From an uncultured Oscillospiraceae bacterium (GTDB lineage Bacteria > Bacillota > Clostridia > Oscillospirales > Acutalibacteraceae), in NCBI GenBank assembly GCA_902462665.1, contig CABQCM010000047.1, forward strand, positions 1 to 8,095: a stretch of DNA of 8,095 bases, given 5' to 3'. Position numbers and translations under genes: made by a program. The notes beneath the pieces are model-generated. The model searched no databases. It was not told the DNA's origin and saw nothing but the letters and a program-made list of their open reading frames with translations. Positions 1 to 6,286 of this stretch are shown here, in pieces. Position 1 is the stretch's first letter. Each line of letters starts with the position of its first letter.

Positions 1-41
1 TTCAATGGAATTATTATTGTTTTGTTCCAATATTTCAAACG

Positions 42-527
42 TCAGTTGAGCGCCACGACGCCCGCGTTGAGATACACGGCAAAGGTCACCCAAAGGAGCA
101 CCGGCAGCATCAGTAGCCCGGCTAGCCGGTCGACGCGGGCAAAGACAAGTACCGTAAAGCCTAGCACCGACCACAACGCTATGGCGATCACCAAGGCCAA
201 CCCGGGCATGTTGCAGCCAAAAAAGATGGGAGACCATAAAAAGTTCAGCAGAAGCTGAAGCCAATATAGCCGCAGCGCGATAGGACGCAGCGTACTGGAG
301 CTTTCCGAAACCAGATACGCGGCGACGCCCATGAGCACGTAAAGCACCGTCCATACAATAGGAAAGACCCAGCCGGGCGGCGACAGGGGCGGACGGTGCA
401 GGGTATTCCACATCTGACCCATATCGCCCGAGAGCAGGGAGGATACCCCGCCCACAATCAATGGAATGGCGACCCATAGTATCAATTTTTTCAGACGCAC
501 GGTCTGCACCATCATGGATTTTGCCAT
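42..527 (-). CDS. tspO: TspO/MBR family membrane protein (tryptophan-rich sensory protein)
   Basis: Encodes 161 residues, the usual size for bacterial TspO. About five hydrophobic segments are visible (roughly 14-33, 52-73, 84-103, 107-130, 137-157), as expected for the five-helix TspO fold. Family motifs are clear: the P-P-L-S-P-P-G-W-V-F-P-x-V-W-T-x-L-Y-x-x-M-G stretch (46-67), Q-L-L-L-N-F-L-W-S-P-x-F-F (91-103), and P-x-L-L-W-V-T-F-A-x-Y-L-N near the C-terminus (142-154). Known bacterial homologues bind tetrapyrroles such as protoporphyrin IX and are linked to porphyrin handling and stress responses; the exact role here is unknown. The frame stays open upstream to 734, but the start at 527 is favoured because GGAGG (540-536) lies 8 bases before the ATG and homologues start about here. 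It is divergent from the dockerin genes and has no visible functional tie to them. Family assignment is very secure. Confidence 0.95.
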   Translation of the reverse strand: MAKSMMVQTVRLKKLILWVAIPLIVGGVSSLLSGDMGQMWNTLHRPPLSPPGWVFPIVWTVLYVLMGVAAYLVSESSSTLRPIALRLYWLQLLLNFLWSPIFFGCNMPGLALVIAIALWSVLGFTVLVFARVDRLAGLLMLPVLLWVTFAVYLNAGVVALN

Positions 528-535
528 AACGCCAA

Positions 536-563
536 CCTCCTCAATCGGCCCATCGGAGGGCCG
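536..563 (-). promoter_or_regulatory. tspO ribosome binding site with adjacent GC hairpin and anti-SD sequence
   Basis: On the minus strand the Shine-Dalgarno GAGGAGG spans 542-536, 8 bases before the ATG. Just upstream, 563-558 and 551-546 form a perfect 6-bp stem (CGGCCC/GGGCCG) with a 6-base loop. The ascending side and loop include CCTCC (559-555), which could instead pair with the GGAGG at 540-536. The ribosome binding site is clear; the regulatory switch is only a possibility read from base pairing. Confidence 0.5.
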
Positions 564-637
564 TTTCATCCGCAGAAAAAACGTCTGCTTCCACCATACC
601 GGCGCGCGATATGCTTTTGGCGTTCGCGGAAAGCGAT

Positions 638-667
638 GGTATAGTCTCAGAATTATTACTATGCCAA
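638..667 (-). promoter_or_regulatory. Possible sigma-A-type promoter for tspO
   Basis: On the minus strand TTGGCA (667-662, 5 of 6 matches to the -35 consensus) is followed after 18 bases by TATACC (643-638, 4 of 6 matches to the -10). This would give a leader of roughly 100 bases before the start at 527. The -10 is weak, so the call is tentative. Confidence 0.35.
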
Positions 668-784
668 AAAACGCCGAATATGCGTGCTTGGCGACGTGGC
701 ATCCCGAGATTTCTTGATTTTTGACCGCAAACAAAAGAGATGGTAATGCACATAAACCTGTAATTATTTTATCTATTTGTGCTA

Positions 785-824
785 ATTGTATTTACAAATA
801 TTTAGAATTCATATATAATACAAT
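785..824. repeat. Inverted repeat bracketing the promoter, candidate operator
   Basis: ATTGTATT (785-792) and AATACAAT (817-824) are perfect 8-base inverted copies whose centres are 32 bases apart, about three helical turns. The left arm overlaps the -35 and the right arm overlaps the end of the -10. A nested palindrome TTGTA-tt-TACAA (786-797) lies on the -35, so the pentamer TTGTA/TACAA occurs three times. A second pair, TATTTGT (774-780) and ACAAATA (794-800), overlaps as well. The tract is AT-rich, so chance remains possible. Confidence 0.4.
791..819 (+). promoter_or_regulatory. Strong sigma-A-type promoter of the first dockerin gene
   Basis: TTTACA (791-796, 5 of 6 matches) and a perfect TATAAT (814-819) are separated by the ideal 17 bases. 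Transcription would start near 826, giving a leader of about 67 bases before the ATG at 893. The surrounding AT-rich tract fits a promoter. This is the best promoter in the window. Confidence 0.8.
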
Positions 825-848
825 CAAATTCAACTGGTAAGCTAGCAT

Positions 849-889
849 GCGGTTTGCCTACCCAAGGCCCGCCGCACAAATTGGAGGGA
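849..889 (+). promoter_or_regulatory. Leader hairpin and ribosome binding site of the first dockerin gene
   Basis: GGAGGGA (883-889) is a strong Shine-Dalgarno; its GGAGG core ends 5 bases before the ATG at 893 and 8 bases before a second in-frame ATG at 896, so either could be used. Upstream, GCGG (849-852)/CCGC (872-875) and GCCT (856-859)/AGGC (865-868) could form a small stem with a 3x3 internal loop. The ribosome site is firm; the stem is minor and its role is unknown. Confidence 0.5.
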
Positions 890-892
890 GAA

Positions 893-2944
893 ATGATGAA
901 GTACTCTATTCACAATCGCGGCCTTTCGCTCCTGCTCTGCTTGCTGATGGCGGTCGGACTGTTTACCGTCTGTGGCTTTGGCGTGGCGGCGCAGGGGACA
1001 AAGGAACTGGAATTTCAGACCTGGAACGCCGGCGCCCTGGCCGACGCTGCTGCGGCGGTTGGCACCAAAAACAGCCACGATTATCCCATTTTTACTTCTT
1101 ACACCCAATGCATCGGCCGTCGATCGCTGGGTACAACCGGCCCCTTTATCCACAACGCCCGCGTGGAGCATCAAAAGAACGGCGAGCTGCAGTACTACGA
1201 CGGTCTTTCGGTCTCCATGATCGTTCGCCTGATTGCCGACGACGGCTATGATGCGGGGAATCTCTGTACCTTTGACCTGGCCTATAAGCTCAATGACTAT
1301 CCCGATCAGTATCTCTACGCGTATCCCGTCACCATAGACGAATACGACGCAGCGGTCACGCAGACCGACCCCGTCTACGGATATGAATACAAGGAATTCA
1401 TTATGTCGGCCACGCTGGAGGGAGAGGTGTTTGACGACGCGGCGGACAACACCATGGAAATGCGGGTGATATCGAACAATACCGATTACTCCGTGACCAT
1501 TTTCTCACTGGAATTAATCGACATGGACGATAACGTTCTGGCGAAATTTGAGGGAGAAGGAATGTCCTCGCTGCCCGGTATCGAAGGCACGTACGAGCCG
1601 ATTTCCAACGACCCCGACCATCCGGCCGGAATTGTTTCCTACTCCGGGTCGGATGCCCCCGCCCTCTCCTGGCGCGGCGAGCCGTACACCATTTATAACG
1701 CCGACGGGCAAAAGGCCGCCGGTTCACCGGGCGCACTTCTGGTGGACGGGCTGGGCGATACGCTGGACGAAGGCGACTATTCTTTCCGTTTCAATATGTC
1801 CACCATGTACAGCCTGGGAACCAAAAAGGTGTTGTTCACCGTCGTGGACCAAACCGCGGGCGGGGAGGAAATCGCCCGGCTGTTCGTGGACAAGGACATG
1901 GTGGACGCGACCGTTGGCTCGGACAGCGGCATATTTGAGGACCGCAGCGTTCCCTTCACCATTGATGCGGCCCGCGCCGGCCACCGGATTCAGTTCCAAG
2001 TGTTTGTATACAATGAAACCGACTTTAAGCTCCGCTCGGCCAGCCTGAATCTGGTCGTCGATGCGGATGCGGCCGCACCGGACGACGCGCAGGCGGTCAT
2101 CGATGTGATTACCGGTATGGATATTGCCGATGCGCAGGCCATTGCCGGCGCACGCACCGCTTACGATGCGTTGAACACGCTGGGCAAGGCGTGGGTGGGC
2201 GCCGATCTGGCGGCCAAGCTGGCTCAATACGAGCAGGCTCAGATTGACGCGACCGCAGTGAAAGACGCCATTGCCGACTTGGGCAGCAAGGATGATCTGA
2301 ACGACGGTAACTACGCCGAAAAGACGCAGGCTCTGGAGACGGCGGAGGGCTTATACAGCGGCTTGGCGCGCACCTACGGCAAGGAAAATGCCGACAAGCT
2401 GGCGCCCAACGCGTCGGCCATCAGCGAATACCGCGCGGCCTATGAAGATGCCAAAAGGCTGGCTGAAATCAAACGCGATTGGAATCGCATCGTCGAAATG
2501 GTGGACGCCATCGGCCCGGTGGAGAGTATCACTCCAGACAATGTGGTCGCAAAGGAAGAAGCGCTGAAGACCGTGGCAAGGGCCGTCAAAGAGTTCTGTG
2601 ACATCTATTCGAATGATCCGAACTTCGCACTGATTTCAAATTTTGACAAAATCGAGAACCGTTTGACCGAACTCCAGAATAAAATCGACGAAATTAAGGC
2701 GTCGCGTTATGAACTTGGCAAAGTCAATGACGATGACAGCATCGACGCGGCGGACGCGCTGCTCGCATTGCAGCATTCGGTACATCTCACCACCCTGGAG
2801 GGCGACGCCTTCCTGGCGGCCGACGTCAGCGGCGACGGCCATGTGGACGCGGCCGACGCGTTGCTGATTTTGCAGTGCTCGGTGAATCTCATTCAGCCCG
2901 AGGATTTCCCAGCCGCCCAGAAAGACGGTAATAAACCTCAATAA
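893..2944 (+). CDS. Secreted multidomain protein: tandem beta modules, helical repeats, C-terminal dockerin
   Basis: A 683-residue exported protein with no recognisable catalytic domain. Residues 1-33 form a signal peptide (K-Y-S-I-H-N-R-G, hydrophobic core, cleavage likely after G-V-A-A). Two beta-rich modules follow, about 35-215 and 245-390; each ends in a related strand pair (N-N-T-D-Y...S-L-E-L and N-E-T-D-F...S-L-N-L), which suggests an internal duplication. Residues about 398-605 are helical, with three repeats of the V-x-x-x-I...A-x-x-A-Y-x-x-L type often seen in Clostridial surface proteins. Residues 609-667 are a type I dockerin-like pair of calcium-loop repeats, followed by a short polar tail. 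The likely role is glycan binding or structural presentation on the cell surface or on a cohesin-bearing partner; this is inferred. The start at 893 is set by GGAGGGA and gives a well-formed signal peptide. The first calcium loop lacks its leading Asp. Its own promoter and terminator suggest a single-gene transcript. Confidence 0.85.
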   Translation: MMKYSIHNRGLSLLLCLLMAVGLFTVCGFGVAAQGTKELEFQTWNAGALADAAAAVGTKNSHDYPIFTSYTQCIGRRSLGTTGPFIHNARVEHQKNGELQYYDGLSVSMIVRLIADDGYDAGNLCTFDLAYKLNDYPDQYLYAYPVTIDEYDAAVTQTDPVYGYEYKEFIMSATLEGEVFDDAADNTMEMRVISNNTDYSVTIFSLELIDMDDNVLAKFEGEGMSSLPGIEGTYEPISNDPDHPAGIVSYSGSDAPALSWRGEPYTIYNADGQKAAGSPGALLVDGLGDTLDEGDYSFRFNMSTMYSLGTKKVLFTVVDQTAGGEEIARLFVDKDMVDATVGSDSGIFEDRSVPFTIDAARAGHRIQFQVFVYNETDFKLRSASLNLVVDADAAAPDDAQAVIDVITGMDIADAQAIAGARTAYDALNTLGKAWVGADLAAKLAQYEQAQIDATAVKDAIADLGSKDDLNDGNYAEKTQALETAEGLYSGLARTYGKENADKLAPNASAISEYRAAYEDAKRLAEIKRDWNRIVEMVDAIGPVESITPDNVVAKEEALKTVARAVKEFCDIYSNDPNFALISNFDKIENRLTELQNKIDEIKASRYELGKVNDDDSIDAADALLALQHSVHLTTLEGDAFLAADVSGDGHVDAADALLILQCSVNLIQPEDFPAAQKDGNKPQ

Positions 2945-2984
2945 GCATCCAACACACGGCAAATTTCAGCGACACAGCGCTGGA

Positions 2985-3044
2985 AACGGCGAATGGGAAT
3001 CCTGCTTCGGCAGAGGCCTTCCCATTCGCCGTTGTGTTGTTTTT
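2985..3044 (+). terminator. Rho-independent terminator after the first dockerin gene
   Basis: A perfect 15-bp stem (2985-2999 with 3019-3033) is extended, past a small internal bulge, by CTGC/GCAG closed by a UUCG tetraloop (3002-3013). The stem is followed by a T-rich run ending in TTTTT (3040-3044). It lies 40 bases after the stop codon. It should largely separate this transcript from the next gene. Confidence 0.9.
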
Positions 3045-3097
3045 CGCCTCGGGCCATTCTATCGCGCGGTACGTTCCCTCCTACGGTGAATCGGCTT

Positions 3098-3139
3098 TTC
3101 CATTATTGTATGGAATTCTGCCGCAGGGTGTGGTAAAAT
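3098..3139 (+). promoter_or_regulatory. Possible promoter and operator-like palindrome of the second dockerin gene
   Basis: An extended -10, TG-G-TAAAAT (TAAAAT at 3134-3139), lies about 50 bases before the start codon. A weak -35 (TGGAAT, 3111-3116) stands 17 bases upstream. A perfect 6-base inverted repeat, TTCCAT (3098-3103) and ATGGAA (3110-3115), overlaps the -35 and could be an operator. The strong terminator just upstream implies that a promoter must exist in this gap. The exact elements are tentative. Confidence 0.45.
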
Positions 3140-3189
3140 CGCAGTAATATCATCTTTCCAATCCCTTTTGCAACGAAAGGAGATCTGTC

Positions 3190-6159
3190 ATGCGAAAATT
3201 TCGAATTGCCGTTTTGGCAATGCTGCTCAGTCTTTGCGTCGGCATGCAGCTTCCCGTCACAGCCGCGGCCGCCCAAATGGGCGACGTGACCCAGGACGGC
3301 CACACGGACGCCGCCGACGCGCTGGTCGCCCTGCAAGCATCGGTGGGGCTGACCACCCTGACGGCGGAGAAAACCGCTCTTGCCGACGTGGACGGCAACG
3401 GCGATGTGAATGCTGCCGACGCACTGCTGATTTTACAGTATTCGGTCGGCCTGATTCGCCGTTTCCCCGCCGACGCGGGCACGGTGTCCATCCCCTGGTC
3501 GACGGATGGCAAGGCCGTCCTGCAATCGGCGAGCGCATTCCAGTTGGACGGTGCTCACACCATTTCGCAGGTAGCGACCCAGTATACCCCCGAATACGAT
3601 TTGCAGGCTGATTCCTTCATGCTCTACATTCAATCCATTGCCTCGGCGCAGAGCATGATGGACAGCTGGAAGGACTCCGGCCGGGATTTGAGCGTTATGA
3701 TTGCCGCCGGACGAGACGCCGGCAGCGAATATTTTACCCTTCATCCCGAACGTGGGAACAAAGACGTGCACACCCACCAGGACGGCAGTCTCATGCTTCA
3801 TTCCGGCACGACCTATTACATGCTGCCCACGCGGTATTACGCGCAGTATAAGCTCGAGCTGGTGAAAAAGGTCTGCGAATTCTCCCCGACCTATCTGTGC
3901 ATTGAAGAGCCGGAGGTCTTTGTCTACGCCACCTACGCCGAGGGCTTTCAGGAGGAATGGGAGGAGTATTACGGCGAACCATGGCAGGATCCGCTCTCCT
4001 CGGCTGAGGCGCGGTACAAGGCTTCCCGGCTGATTACCCAGCTCTGGGTTCGCTATTTTCAAGCCGTGCGCGATTATCTCGACGCCAGCCATCCCGAAAT
4101 CAAGCTTTTGGTGGCGGCGCACGATGTGCTCAATTACGACCATCACCAAATTGTATCCTGTATCAATACCTTTACCCAATCGGGCCTCGTCGACGGCCTG
4201 ATTGGCCAGACCTGGAGCGACTGCATCTACGGTTCGGGCAGCGCCTACGGCGGCGGCTATCCCCGCCGGCTGTTTGAACGTGCCTGGGTGGAATATGCCA
4301 CCTATGCCGATTCCATGAAAGAGGGGCAGCATCTCTTTACCCTCTCCGACCCCAAGGCGGACAACGCATCCCTAAGCTGGGATACCTACGAATCTCTTTG
4401 GCAGCTAAGTGTGGTCACTCAGCTTCTCATGCCCGAGCTGCATCGGTTCCAGTCTTACATCTGGCCTCACCGTGCCTTTTCGGCCGACGTGCCGAAGGCA
4501 TACAAGACCAAGCAGCTCAACGTATTCAACGCCATGAGCGACGTGGGCGGCAAAGCGGTGGATCTCTACGCCGGCACGCCGGGAATCTCGCTGGCCATGA
4601 GCGACACCCTGACCTGGCAGTACGGCACGCAGTATATGCCCGTGGCCAACACGCAGGACGGGATACACAGTCTGTCGCTGCCCCTCATCGAGCGGGGAAT
4701 TCCCCTGAAGGTGACCGCTCTGGATCAGGTGCATTCGGCCGAGGACCTAGAGGGCGTGAAGGTACTCATTTTAACCTACGATGTAATGAAGCCCGTGAAC
4801 GAGGAAATCAACCGCGCGATTGCCGACTGGGTGCGCGCGGGCGGCACCCTGTTGTATGTGGGAGGCCACGACGCGGCCGAAACCGTCGAAGGGGAATGGT
4901 GGACTCAAAAGAACCAAACTCCGCTGCAAAATCTGCTGGTCCATCTGGGGCTGGAAGTCGAGGTGGGACGGCTCGATTCCGTCACCATGATGTCATGGGA
5001 AGGCAGCGCCTGTCCCAGCTTCAACGACCAGCTTCTACTTGGCAACATCGCCGAATATACCGCCACCTTTACCGGCGGCGGGGTAACTCCGCTGCTGACC
5101 GATATCGACGAAAGCTGCCTGGGCTTTGAAGCGAGCATCGGCAAGGGCGCGGCGGTCGTGCTCGGACTGCCGTCCTCCTACTTCGCCTCTCTGGAGGCCG
5201 GGCCGGAAAATCTGCGCGAGCTGGCCCGGTATACCGTCAACCGGCACTCGGACGCGCGGTGGGTGGAAAGCAACCTGATGGTTTCAAAGCGGGAACGCTA
5301 TCTCGCCGCTCAGGCTCTGGATTACACCGAGGGCGAAACCCTCACCGGCCATTTTATTGATTTGTTTGACGAAGTCTTGGGCGTTATTGAGCAAAAAACT
5401 CTTGCGCCGGGGCAATCGGCTTTGTTGTACGATATTTCTGATCTGCTCACATCGGGTACGCCCCGGTTTGGGTTTACCGGCGGCGAGCCGGTGGGGGCTG
5501 TGACTGAAGAAGCCGACGTTACCTCCTTTTCCATTCGGGGACCGGCCAGCTCGATTTCCTCCACCCGGTTGCTGGGCAACGGTCGGTATCCCAAGACCAT
5601 ATTGCTCACCTGCGGCGGCGAGCGGTATTCTCAATACACCGCGATGTGGAACAACGCCACCTCTTCCCTGCTGATTCAAACCAATCACACCTCCACCGAG
5701 CCGGTCAGCATTCGGGTGGAATGGGGCGACGAGCCGGTGGAAGATACTGTGCCGTACGAATGGACCGCCGCCAAATACCCCGCCAACAGTCAGGGACTGG
5801 ATGCGGATTTTCTGCTGCGCGACACGGCCACGGCCACTCGTACCATGCGCCGCACCGCCGATGGCGAGCTAGTCTATCGGTTTGATTTGAGCCAAATGCG
5901 GGATGCGTATCTTTCGTTTACCGTGGGAGCAAACTATTGGCTGGAGATTTCCATCGACGACAGCACCTATCACACCGTTGCCCGCTATGACGGCGAACCC
6001 CTGACCACAGCGAACAACCGTACCACCGTGCAGATATATCCAGACGAATGGGACAGCGCTGGCGTGGTATACGTGCGGCTGAGAAGCAGTGAAAGTACAC
6101 CGTCCTACGGCGCAGCGATATGGGATTTCACCATACATCGAAAGCAGCCTTTGTCCTAG
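3190..6159 (+). CDS. Secreted glycoside-hydrolase-like protein with N-terminal dockerin
   Basis: A 989-residue exported protein. Signal peptide 1-28 (R-K-F-R, hydrophobic core, T-A-A-A-A before Q29). A type I dockerin-like pair of calcium loops occupies 31-89, directly after the signal, unlike the usual C-terminal position. About 100-470 looks like a TIM barrel with alternating hydrophobic strands and helices; an acidic strand end, L-C-I-E-E-P-E (236-242), is the best candidate for a catalytic acid. About 490-690 resembles the class I glutamine-amidotransferase-like domain of GH42 trimerisation type (V-K-V-L-I-L 523-528; W-V-R-A-G-G-T-L-L-Y-V-G-G 547-559), without a nucleophile Cys. About 700-860 is beta-rich, and about 870-985 is a beta-sandwich resembling carbohydrate-binding modules (Y-R-F-D-L...Y-W-L-E-I-S-I-D-D). 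I infer extracellular glycan hydrolysis but cannot name a GH family or substrate. The start is set by AAGGAG (3177-3182), 7 bases before the ATG. Confidence 0.8.
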   Translation: MRKFRIAVLAMLLSLCVGMQLPVTAAAAQMGDVTQDGHTDAADALVALQASVGLTTLTAEKTALADVDGNGDVNAADALLILQYSVGLIRRFPADAGTVSIPWSTDGKAVLQSASAFQLDGAHTISQVATQYTPEYDLQADSFMLYIQSIASAQSMMDSWKDSGRDLSVMIAAGRDAGSEYFTLHPERGNKDVHTHQDGSLMLHSGTTYYMLPTRYYAQYKLELVKKVCEFSPTYLCIEEPEVFVYATYAEGFQEEWEEYYGEPWQDPLSSAEARYKASRLITQLWVRYFQAVRDYLDASHPEIKLLVAAHDVLNYDHHQIVSCINTFTQSGLVDGLIGQTWSDCIYGSGSAYGGGYPRRLFERAWVEYATYADSMKEGQHLFTLSDPKADNASLSWDTYESLWQLSVVTQLLMPELHRFQSYIWPHRAFSADVPKAYKTKQLNVFNAMSDVGGKAVDLYAGTPGISLAMSDTLTWQYGTQYMPVANTQDGIHSLSLPLIERGIPLKVTALDQVHSAEDLEGVKVLILTYDVMKPVNEEINRAIADWVRAGGTLLYVGGHDAAETVEGEWWTQKNQTPLQNLLVHLGLEVEVGRLDSVTMMSWEGSACPSFNDQLLLGNIAEYTATFTGGGVTPLLTDIDESCLGFEASIGKGAAVVLGLPSSYFASLEAGPENLRELARYTVNRHSDARWVESNLMVSKRERYLAAQALDYTEGETLTGHFIDLFDEVLGVIEQKTLAPGQSALLYDISDLLTSGTPRFGFTGGEPVGAVTEEADVTSFSIRGPASSISSTRLLGNGRYPKTILLTCGGERYSQYTAMWNNATSSLLIQTNHTSTEPVSIRVEWGDEPVEDTVPYEWTAAKYPANSQGLDADFLLRDTATATRTMRRTADGELVYRFDLSQMRDAYLSFTVGANYWLEISIDDSTYHTVARYDGEPLTTANNRTTVQIYPDEWDSAGVVYVRLRSSESTPSYGAAIWDFTIHRKQPLS

Positions 6160-6223
6160 CCGGATATTCGAATGTCTCATGGTATCACATTGCCTTCCGC
6201 CAGACTGACCGATTTATATAAAG

Positions 6224-6257
6224 AACGCCGCCCCAGATACGACTGGGGCGGCGTTTT
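6224..6257. terminator. Bidirectional terminator between convergent genes
   Basis: A perfect 13-bp, GC-rich stem (6224-6236 with 6243-6255) has a 6-base loop. It is followed by TTTT on the plus strand, and on the minus strand by TTTATATAAAT after one C. It lies 65 bases past the plus-strand stop (6159) and 30 bases past the minus-strand stop (6287), so it can end both transcripts. Confidence 0.9.
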
Positions 6258-6286
6258 GTCGTGAAAAGCATTTGCAGTGACGAGTT

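Larger units (their letters stand above)
528..892. other. Divergent intergenic region between tspO and the first dockerin gene
   Basis: This 365-base gap holds the leader of tspO on its left side and the promoter and leader of the rightward gene on its right side. The left part (about 540-710) is GC-moderate. The right part (about 740-835) is strongly AT-rich, with a near-consensus promoter. Short open frames here lack a credible ribosome binding site or recognisable protein and are not called. Confidence 0.8.

Noticed and set aside
1..41. Terminator for tspO at the left edge
   Set aside because: GGAA and TTCC arms exist but give only a 4-5 bp AT-flanked pairing without a GC-rich stem; any real terminator would lie beyond the window.
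528..734. Longer tspO open frame starting at 734
   Set aside because: The added 69 residues are polar and unlike any TspO N-terminus, and a strong GGAGG at 540-536 marks the start at 527.
841..850. Overlapping palindromes GCTAGC and GCATGC
   Set aside because: Six-base palindromes are frequent by chance and nothing around them suggests an attachment or recombination site.
854..892. TTG start at 854 for the first dockerin gene
   Set aside because: It has no Shine-Dalgarno, it would translate through the ribosome binding site at 883-889, and it would put 13 extra residues before a well-formed signal peptide.
965..985. Possible lipobox around the Cys in the first signal peptide
   Set aside because: The residues before Cys are F-T-V, and a lipobox needs Gly, Ala or Ser at -1; a V-A-A cleavage site downstream fits better.
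1724..2227. 167-codon minus-strand open frame
   Set aside because: It is antisense to the first dockerin gene, with no supporting start signal or family resemblance.
3433..4332. 299-codon minus-strand open frame
   Set aside because: It lies wholly antisense to the dockerin hydrolase gene, has no recognisable domain or ribosome site, and is expected from GC-rich codon bias.
4398..5129. 243-codon plus-strand open frame in another phase
   Set aside because: It sits inside the dockerin hydrolase gene; its composition is rich in Arg, Gly and Ala, as expected from a shifted GC-rich frame, with no signs of an independent gene.
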